Shown here piece after piece: positions 57,952 to 64,000 of a stretch of 64,000 bases of DNA. The stretch lies in assembly GCA_017405375.1 (NCBI GenBank), contig JAFRAO010000005.1, positions 1 through 64,000 on the forward strand, given 5' to 3'. The notes beneath the pieces were generated by a model. It searched no databases, had not been told where the DNA came from, and was given only the letters and a program-made list of their open reading frames with translations. A program made the translations under genes and the position numbers. The stretch is from a bacterium (GTDB lineage Bacteria > Cyanobacteriota > Vampirovibrionia > Gastranaerophilales > Gastranaerophilaceae). Numbering within the stretch: the first letter of the stretch is position 1; each line of letters begins with the position of its first letter.

Positions 57952-60196
57952 ATACAGGTCTTTGCATAATAAATAAAACATCCTTTGGTATGGATTTTGT
58001 TATCATTCCAAAATTAGCTGTTGCAAATATGAATTCAATAATATTACCCTCATCAACATTTATAAGATTAAACGGTATACTTATATCAATAGAATTATCA
58101 TAAGCAATTTTGATTGCTTCCGCATTTTTTATATACCACAGACCTTCTTCAGCAGCTTTTGAATATTGAATAGGTCTTAGTAAACCGTTTACAAAAGATA
58201 ATTTTAATTCTGTATTAAATTTTTCCTGCATTAAAGGTGAAATTTCGTTTGATTGATTTGTTAATCTTATATTTGAAAGGTTCTGAATTTTATCTTTATT
58301 CCTAAAATACATATACATTTGATGTATATTTGCAGTATTATTTTCCAAAGTTTGCCTGTTTATATACAATCTTATATAAAGATATTCATTATCAAATCCG
58401 AATTGAATTTTATCAAATATATTAATATCAGTTAAGCATTCATCTTGTGAAACATCTATTATTTCAGAAGTAAGCCATTCATCATCAATATGATTTTGAC
58501 TATCCATTATCGGAATAATGTGTTCTTTTTGTTCATCATCTTTTAATAAAATAGATGATGAAAGTAATGGAGTTTCCAATTCTGACGGAACAGGAATATT
58601 AAGCAAGCGATAAACATTTTTCAGGCGTTCTCTGAATAAATAATCAAAAATATGGTCCTGTCCTGAATTATTCGGTTCACCATACCACCAAAACCAATCA
58701 CTTCCTTCTGCAATAAAAATTTCATTTTTTGCTTCTTTAAGGTTTGGATGATTTGGATTTTCTTTTGCAAATTCAACAAAATCATCTCTAACATTTTTCA
58801 AAATATTCCATGCCTGATTTTTTGTCGGTTCACCTATCCAGAGTTGGAAATTTCTGTTAATCCAAGAACCGGAATAAACTTTTGGCAAACATTTTGCATT
58901 CTTATCTTTTTCTATATAATCACTTATCAAAACAGTTTCTAACGTTTCGTCCTCTTCAACAAGTTGATAAATAGCATTCAAGAAATTTGAACCGTCATCG
59001 GAGTAATTTTCCCAAGAATTTTCGCCGTCAAGTGCGATTGTCAACAAATGAGAATCATCAGGTGAAGTTAATATTTTGCTTTGAATAATTTTTATTCTGT
59101 CATACAAATCATTTGCTGCAGTTTTTGCATCGGAATTTTGATATTCAAAACTAATCAAATTCGGAATCAAAGAATCTCTGAAAATTACATTAATTTTGGA
59201 GTTTATGGTTTTATATTCATAAGTTTTTAAAAGATGATAAGGGTCATTAAGATACCCTTTAAAATTTCTGACAAAATCAAAATTTATTGAATTTGCTAAA
59301 ATACCTTCATCAGTAATTGTCCATTTTATACCCAAATCAGACAACATATTTAATGTTTTTGCACTGATACAGTGTTCAGGCGGCCATATTCCTTTAGGAC
59401 GAACACCAAAAAGTTCTTCCATCTTATCTAAAGCCATTTTTGTTTGTTCCATCGCATCTTCAGACATTTTTAAATTTTGAGGTAATTCAGCAGGATTTGG
59501 AATATTTCTTTGTGCGCATTTTATATCTAACAGAATTGGTAAAATCGGGTGATAATAAGGACTCGTAGTTAATTCTATTCTGCCGTTTTCCATATATTTT
59601 TTATATGTCGGAATGATTTGTTTTATTATTTCTCTTTGATATTCTATAATCTTAATTCTGTCAGCTTGAGTATAATTACAACCTTTATTTAAAAGCTCTG
59701 ATATTTCAGGATAAATATTAGCAAAAATAGGATCAAACCATACCAAATTAAACCATGCTAAAATATCTGAATATTCCTGATTTGAATATGCATTTATATC
59801 AGAAACATTATTAATTACACGTTTTTCGTACAAATCTTTATATGGTTTATATTTTGAAATCATAGATTGATAATTCGCATCAAAAAAATTGTTAAGTATA
59901 AACCTTTTATCATCATCAGAAAGTGAATTTATATCAGACAAACTCAATCTTAAATGGAAATCCTGAGCATCATTTTGTGCATAATCAAGAATAGATTCCA
60001 AAAGAACAGGCACAAGATTAAAATTCAATTTAAGATTAGGAAATTTATCCATAATCAAAATCATATCCAAATAATCTTTAATAGCATGCATTCTAACCCA
60101 TGGCATAAGATAATCGCTATTTGAATTCAATTTATAAACAGGCTGATGCATGTGCCAATAAAATGCTATTGAAAGTTTTTTCTGTGTTCCTACCAT
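57941..60196 (-). CDS. GH57-family glycosidase (alpha-amylase/alpha-mannosidase type)
   Basis: A 751-residue protein with no signal peptide. HMHQP (14-18) is conserved region 1 of GH57, GIWPPEH (about 267-273) has the Glu nucleophile region, TITDEG follows, and ALDGENSWENY (about 396-406) matches the Asp-containing region. The last 200 residues form a beta-rich domain. It likely acts on intracellular alpha-glucan such as glycogen, which is inference. TAAAAT lies seven bases before the ATG, with TTGCAA 16 bases further up, and no SD. Confidence 0.85.
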   Translation of the reverse strand: MVGTQKKLSIAFYWHMHQPVYKLNSNSDYLMPWVRMHAIKDYLDMILIMDKFPNLKLNFNLVPVLLESILDYAQNDAQDFHLRLSLSDINSLSDDDKRFILNNFFDANYQSMISKYKPYKDLYEKRVINNVSDINAYSNQEYSDILAWFNLVWFDPIFANIYPEISELLNKGCNYTQADRIKIIEYQREIIKQIIPTYKKYMENGRIELTTSPYYHPILPILLDIKCAQRNIPNPAELPQNLKMSEDAMEQTKMALDKMEELFGVRPKGIWPPEHCISAKTLNMLSDLGIKWTITDEGILANSINFDFVRNFKGYLNDPYHLLKTYEYKTINSKINVIFRDSLIPNLISFEYQNSDAKTAANDLYDRIKIIQSKILTSPDDSHLLTIALDGENSWENYSDDGSNFLNAIYQLVEEDETLETVLISDYIEKDKNAKCLPKVYSGSWINRNFQLWIGEPTKNQAWNILKNVRDDFVEFAKENPNHPNLKEAKNEIFIAEGSDWFWWYGEPNNSGQDHIFDYLFRERLKNVYRLLNIPVPSELETPLLSSSILLKDDEQKEHIIPIMDSQNHIDDEWLTSEIIDVSQDECLTDINIFDKIQFGFDNEYLYIRLYINRQTLENNTANIHQMYMYFRNKDKIQNLSNIRLTNQSNEISPLMQEKFNTELKLSFVNGLLRPIQYSKAAEEGLWYIKNAEAIKIAYDNSIDISIPFNLINVDEGNIIEFIFATANFGMITKSIPKDVLFIMQRPVSNK

Positions 60197-60203
60197 CTTC
60201 TTT

Positions 60204-60231
60204 ATTTTACTTTAAAAAAACAACTTTGCAA
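60204..60231 (-). promoter_or_regulatory. Promoter directly before the GH57 start codon
   Basis: TTGCAA, a 16-nt spacer and TAAAAT (60204-60209) on the minus strand, seven bases from the ATG. Leaderless candidate. Confidence 0.5.
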
Positions 60232-60325
60232 GAAATTGTCATAGCTCAAAACATACAAATCTAACAAAATTTAATTATGTATATAATAACTCGTTAAAAT
60301 TGAATTATTCATTTTTTATATGATA

Positions 60326-61096
60326 TTATTTATGATATTCAAATGAAAAAATTTTAATACCAAATAGATACACTCTCATTCTTTTTCTACCCTTTGAAAT
60401 TTTAAATAACATCTCTTTAAAAGATTTTTTTATTTTTATTTTTGATAAAAACTGCTTACACGCATCGTAATTACCGACATCACCATTTTCATTAAAATTA
60501 AAAACATCTGCTACATAAACATTTTCTGAAACTTCATTAATTTCAACTTTATCATGCGCCATATTTGGACTATGAGTTACAAATAAAATATCAATAGTGT
60601 TTTTATTGAAATGACTATTAATATATTTTGCCATTTCAATAACTTGTTCAACAGATTCATTCTTATCACAATCATTCATATAAACAATTAAAGTATTTTT
60701 AGAATCTTGAATTTTTTTTATTAATCTATTATTTTTTCTATCAAAATTTGATTTAACAATTTTATAGCTTTCAGCCAAATCCATACCTTTTGGAAAATCG
60801 TGATTAAAAACAACACTCGTTTGCTCATTCAAATATATATCACAACTTTCCGGATATTCCCTTTCTCCGATTTTTTTCAACCCTTCAATATTTAAAAAAT
60901 CTTTAAAATCATTACAAATGAACAGTATTCTTTGGGTGAAACTTCCTCCGCCTAACCAATCGAATGTGGATGAAAATACTCTTAAATTAGATTTTGTAAG
61001 CATTTCTGCACAAAAACAAGCAGAACCAAGAGAAAATATGCAATCATACTTCTTTTTAAATAATGGTAATTCTTTTAATTTATCAAGTTTACTCAT
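60326..61096 (-). CDS. DUF1796 putative cysteine peptidase-like protein
   Basis: A 256-residue cytosolic protein. FSLGSACFCAEMLTKSNL, FSSTFDWLGGG and VFNHDF match the DUF1796 pattern, in which a Cys of SLGS-x-C was proposed as a papain-like catalytic residue. Members often lie in glycan or cell-surface loci. The C-terminus ends with a basic helix and VYLFGIKIFSFEYHK. It overlaps the upstream glycosyltransferase by four bases, so both are made together. True activity is unknown. Confidence 0.75.
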   Translation of the reverse strand: MSKLDKLKELPLFKKKYDCIFSLGSACFCAEMLTKSNLRVFSSTFDWLGGGSFTQRILFICNDFKDFLNIEGLKKIGEREYPESCDIYLNEQTSVVFNHDFPKGMDLAESYKIVKSNFDRKNNRLIKKIQDSKNTLIVYMNDCDKNESVEQVIEMAKYINSHFNKNTIDILFVTHSPNMAHDKVEINEVSENVYVADVFNFNENGDVGNYDACKQFLSKIKIKKSFKEMLFKISKGRKRMRVYLFGIKIFSFEYHK

Positions 61097-61875
61097 TTTA
61101 TACCTAATTTTTCCATCAAATAGCTAAAATACGTTTGTTTTTCATCAGTTAATCCTCTTAACCAATCTCTTCCGCCTTCTTTATATGTTTTAGGTGCTTG
61201 CACAATTCTAACAGGAAACAATTTCCAAAAAGGCTTACCCTCAACCGGAAACAAATAATTATTCGATAATTCTTTAAACTGATGATTGAGTAAGTATTTA
61301 TTAAAAACACTTTCATCATGACGACAAGGAATGACATTTTTAGATAAATCAATATCCGTCATTTTTTCGCATTCATCTAACATAGAAATAAAATCGTTTG
61401 TTTTTCCACCTAAAATACCGGAATGGAAATATCTAACGTTAGTTCCATAAGGTATATATGCTTGAGAATTTTCGTCCCTCGAAAAATCTAACAAATCTGC
61501 ATTTTTGTTATGCTTATTTGCAGAACTCAAAACTGCGATAACTTTTTCATTATCTTTTGGTAAAAATTCTTCAGGTGTTATCTTTTTAATAAATCTGATA
61601 TTTGATTGAAAGAAAAATACATAATCATAATTTTTATATTCATCTTTTAATCTGTTTAGAATTTTATATCTTTGGCAAGCAATCATAGGCCATCCGAGAT
61701 TTTCTTGATGAACTATTGTAACTTTATCTTTATCAACTTCAATGTCATTAGAATCAGTGAAGAAATAATAGTGTCTTTCTACATTTGGCATAAAGTTTTT
61801 TTCGCAAGATTTGTAAAAACCTTTCCAATAGATTGAATATCTGCCAATTGCCATATATAAAACTGCTATTTTCAT
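61093..61875 (-). CDS. GT6-family (ABO-type) glycosyltransferase
   Basis: A 260-residue protein. FHSGILGGKTNDFISMLDEC and CRHDESVFNKYLLNH (HDES at 186-189) match the GT6 family of ABO and alpha-1,3-Gal transferases. YFFTDSNDIEVDKDK and GWPMIACQRYKIL fit its N-terminal half. At the metal site, where animal enzymes have DxD and bacterial members often NxN, this reads QSN (90-92). It would transfer Gal or GalNAc from a UDP sugar to a surface glycan. GAGGAAT before the ATG. Confidence 0.82.
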   Translation of the reverse strand: MKIAVLYMAIGRYSIYWKGFYKSCEKNFMPNVERHYYFFTDSNDIEVDKDKVTIVHQENLGWPMIACQRYKILNRLKDEYKNYDYVFFFQSNIRFIKKITPEEFLPKDNEKVIAVLSSANKHNKNADLLDFSRDENSQAYIPYGTNVRYFHSGILGGKTNDFISMLDECEKMTDIDLSKNVIPCRHDESVFNKYLLNHQFKELSNNYLFPVEGKPFWKLFPVRIVQAPKTYKEGGRDWLRGLTDEKQTYFSYLMEKLGIK

Positions 61876-62033
61876 AATTTATTCCTCAAATTTTACTACA
61901 TTATATCAAAAATATTACAATATGCATAGAAAATCACAATTACATAAAATATTGCTAATTATTAAATTTATATAAAGGCATCCGAAAAATGTGTTAAACT
62001 AGAATTAAGGTAGAGGTAAAAAAGGAGAAAAAG

Positions 62034-63152
62034 ATGATACCTATTTTAGATTCAAAAAGACAATATGCAACAATCGGTGCAGAAATTGAAAAAGAAGTTA
62101 TAGAAGTACTTCGTTCAGGACAATACATTTTAGGGAAACACAATAAGGCATTAGAAGAAGAATTATCAAAATTTATCGGTGTTGACCATGCAGTTGCTCT
62201 AAATTCAGGAACAGATGCACTACACTTAGCACTAAGAGCTTTAGATATAGGCAAAGGTGATGAAGTTATTTCTACAGCATTCACATTTGTTGCAACAGCA
62301 GAAGCAATAGGTATTGTAGGTGCAAAACCTGTATTTGTTGACATTAACAAAGACACATTCAACATTGACCCCGCTAAAATTGAAGCAGCTATTACACCAA
62401 AAACAAAAGCAATTATTCCGGTTCATTTATATGGTCAACCTGCTGATATGGATGCAATTATGGATATTGCAAGACGCCATAACTTGTATGTAATTGAAGA
62501 TGCTTGTCAAGCAATCGGTGCACTATATAAAGGTAAAATGGTAGGTTCTATCGGAGATATAGGATGTTTCAGTTTCTATCCTACTAAAAACTTGGGTGCA
62601 ATGGGCGATGGCGGTTTATTGACTACAAATTCAGAAAATATTAAAAATAGAGTTCTTGCTTTAAGAAATCATGGTGGTGCAATTCGTTATCACCATGATG
62701 AAATCGGTGTAAACTCAAGATTAGACGAAGTTCAAGCAGCAATCTTAAGAGTAAAATTAAAACATATCAACGAATGGAATAAAAAACGCAGAGAAAATGC
62801 ATACAGATATAACGAATTATTTGCAAAATGTTCTGATATTATCACTCCAACAGAATTAGATGATACATATTGTGTATATCACCAATATACAGTTAAAATT
62901 CCTAACAGAGATAATATTCACAAAATGCTACAAGAACGTGGTATAGGTGCAATGTTATACTATCCAATTCCATTACACATGCAAAAAGTTCATGAATATT
63001 TAGGAATGGGCAAAGGTTCATTACCTAATACAGAAAAAAATACCGAAGTTGTTATTTCATTACCAATGTTTCCTGAATTAACAGCGGAAGAACAAAGAAC
63101 TGTTGCAGATACATTGATTCAATGTATTGAAGAATCAAAAGCATTAGTTTAA
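62034..63152 (+). CDS. DegT/DnrJ/EryC1/StrS-type sugar aminotransferase
   Basis: A 372-residue PLP enzyme. [48 protein letters not shown] and [14 protein letters not shown] (K about 184, the PLP lysine) are diagnostic. The family makes amino sugars on nucleotide carriers for surface polysaccharides. AAAGGAG seven bases before the ATG. It probably belongs to the same glycan theme as the GT6/DUF1796 pair, from which it diverges. Confidence 0.92.
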   Translation: MIPILDSKRQYATIGAEIEKEVIEVLRSGQYILGKHNKALEEELSKFIGVDHAVALNSGTDALHLALRALDIGKGDEVISTAFTFVATAEAIGIVGAKPVFVDINKDTFNIDPAKIEAAITPKTKAIIPVHLYGQPADMDAIMDIARRHNLYVIEDACQAIGALYKGKMVGSIGDIGCFSFYPTKNLGAMGDGGLLTTNSENIKNRVLALRNHGGAIRYHHDEIGVNSRLDEVQAAILRVKLKHINEWNKKRRENAYRYNELFAKCSDIITPTELDDTYCVYHQYTVKIPNRDNIHKMLQERGIGAMLYYPIPLHMQKVHEYLGMGKGSLPNTEKNTEVVISLPMFPELTAEEQRTVADTLIQCIEESKALV

Positions 63153-63169
63153 TATAGAAATAAATTATA

Positions 63170-63207
63170 AAAAAGGAATGTCCATAGTTTTTTGGATATT
63201 CCTTTTT
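63170..63207 (+). terminator. Intrinsic terminator after the DegT gene
   Basis: AAAAAGGAAT and ATTCCTTTTT, with TCCA/TGGA inside, form a two-part stem 17 bases past the stop codon, ending in a T run. Confidence 0.85.
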
Positions 63208-63263
63208 GTTTGAAAAAACTTTTTAATATTATCATTAATTTTTTTATATCAGCGAGCTTGTTA

Positions 63264-63971
63264 TTACTGTATTTTAGTCATACTAAGCTTGACAAATTCA
63301 ATTAAATCGTTTATACTGTAAGTAGTCATTCGATATTGGCTACGGGTGGTCATAGGACTATTTCCTAAAGAAACCGTAGAGGGACTATCGAATGATTTTT
63401 TATTGTCTGTTTGATGTTGGTTTCCGCACGCTTCAGAATACAAATCGTAAATTGTAAATTCATCAACAATCATATTTTTAGCATCTGTTCTTTCTTTAAC
63501 CGTTATCATCACAAAGAAAACTAAACCACCTATTTTTAATGGTAAGGCAAATCGATGAATTATTTGATAATCATATAAAATTATTTTTTTTAACTCAGGA
63601 TGTTTAAGTATTGGAATTGCAGAATAAAAAATTGTATCTACATTAGAAATAATTTCTTTTTTAAGATAACCATATTTACCTTCTTTGTCTTTAGTAAAAA
63701 CAGTTGATATAATTTTATTTAAATGTTTTTTCGATAATACTGCAACAATTTTAGATTTATTATTTTGAAGATATAACTTTTCTTCATTTTTGAAAACAGT
63801 ATCACGTATATGCAATTTCGTGATTTCTTTTGTTTTCATTCCTTCAAATTTTAAATTTTGAATATCTAAAACTTCAATATTTTTAGAATCAACATTATTA
63901 TAAAACTCAACGTCAACAGATTTATCATCTGTTCTTATTAATTTTATTGATTTTGAATTAGTATTATTCAT
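63264..63971 (-). CDS. Protein resembling phage polyvalent/MuF-type C-terminal domains (LPD3/BECR-like), function unproven
   Basis: A 235-residue protein. The core NVDTIFYSAIPILKHPE, HRFALPLKIGGLVFFVMITV, KERTDAKNMIVDEFTIYDLY resembles small domains found at the ends of phage MuF and large polyvalent proteins, some of which are nucleases. The C-terminus (SPSTVSLGNSPMTTRSQYRM) is low in complexity. Residues 1-60 are charged. TAAAAT lies six bases before the ATG at 63971, without an SD. It is far from the phage-like cluster, so the link is only by domain type. Confidence 0.5.
   Translation of the reverse strand: MNNTNSKSIKLIRTDDKSVDVEFYNNVDSKNIEVLDIQNLKFEGMKTKEITKLHIRDTVFKNEEKLYLQNNKSKIVAVLSKKHLNKIISTVFTKDKEGKYGYLKKEIISNVDTIFYSAIPILKHPELKKIILYDYQIIHRFALPLKIGGLVFFVMITVKERTDAKNMIVDEFTIYDLYSEACGNQHQTDNKKSFDSPSTVSLGNSPMTTRSQYRMTTYSINDLIEFVKLSMTKIQ
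63326..63395. repeat. Long inverted repeat inside the 235-aa gene
   Basis: TCATTCGATA (63326-63335) and TATCGAATGA (63386-63395) are perfect 10-bp arms. TACGG (63341-63345) and CCGTA (63374-63378) pair inside. The whole lies in the region coding for the Ser/Thr-rich C-terminus. Confidence 0.6.
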
Positions 63972-64000
63972 TTAATTATTTTATCATAAAACAATACAAA

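Noticed and set aside
1-64000. tRNA or rRNA genes
   Set aside because: No T-loop (GTTCGAATC-like) with matching acceptor stem was seen by eye; a covariance-model search would be decisive.

Overview
The window is AT-rich, gene-dense bacterial DNA. It most resembles an uncultured gut member of the Gastranaerophilales (Melainabacteria/Vampirovibrionia, non-photosynthetic relatives of Cyanobacteria). This assignment is inference. It rests on the style of the two pilin-like genes, the low GC, a flagellar export operon, a large AsmA-like protein that implies an outer membrane, and fermentation-type genes. No rRNA or tRNA gene was recognised, so no marker anchors it.

Layout. 1-3265: the 3' part of a frameshifted pilin-like gene, then FixC-FixX and a small repeat protein. 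3386-9593: a dehydratase activase, two exported unknowns, plsY and ileS. 9601-14638: a dicarboxylate/glutamate symporter and two unknown paralogues (926 and 223 aa) that share an N-terminal tag, a C-terminal module and an upstream leader. 14887-23091: aldolase, NhaD-like antiporter, ABC-F protein, aminotransferase, galE and a TPR protein. 23104-26859: a giant AsmA-like protein. 27006-27930: a second, intact pilin-like cassette with the same leader and 3' repeat as the first. 28084-35229: an eight-gene minus-strand operon, fliP-fliQ-fliR-flhB-flhA-PilZ-membrane protein-PLP enzyme. 35372-37269: ribosomal proteins L27 and L21, a MerR-like protein and smpB.

37309-48118 is a compact minus-strand phage-derived cluster: holin-like protein, large and small terminase, portal, probable adaptor, probable scaffold, capsid, gp10-like hub, endolysin, a LuxR-type regulator and a zinc-ribbon protein. 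No integrase, replication or tail-fibre gene was found. Its promoter has a poor -35 element and abuts a tandem array of five 14-bp dyad repeats at 48247-48316. This is the best candidate for an undescribed system: a domesticated podovirus-like particle or gene transfer agent with its own activator array. A defective prophage is the main alternative.

48510-64000: radical SAM protein, rimI-bioY, HAD phosphatase, cell-wall amidase, pgk, a BlaI-type regulator, radA, a YjbQ protein, a GH57 glycosidase, a two-gene surface-glycan pair (an ABO-type GT6 glycosyltransferase and a DUF1796 protein), a DegT aminotransferase, and a phage-associated protein at the right edge.

A pattern across the window is TATAAT (or TAAAAT) placed 6-7 nt before a start codon with no Shine-Dalgarno sequence, at eight genes. 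This suggests that a class of transcripts here is leaderless, beside many genes with ordinary GGAG-type sites.
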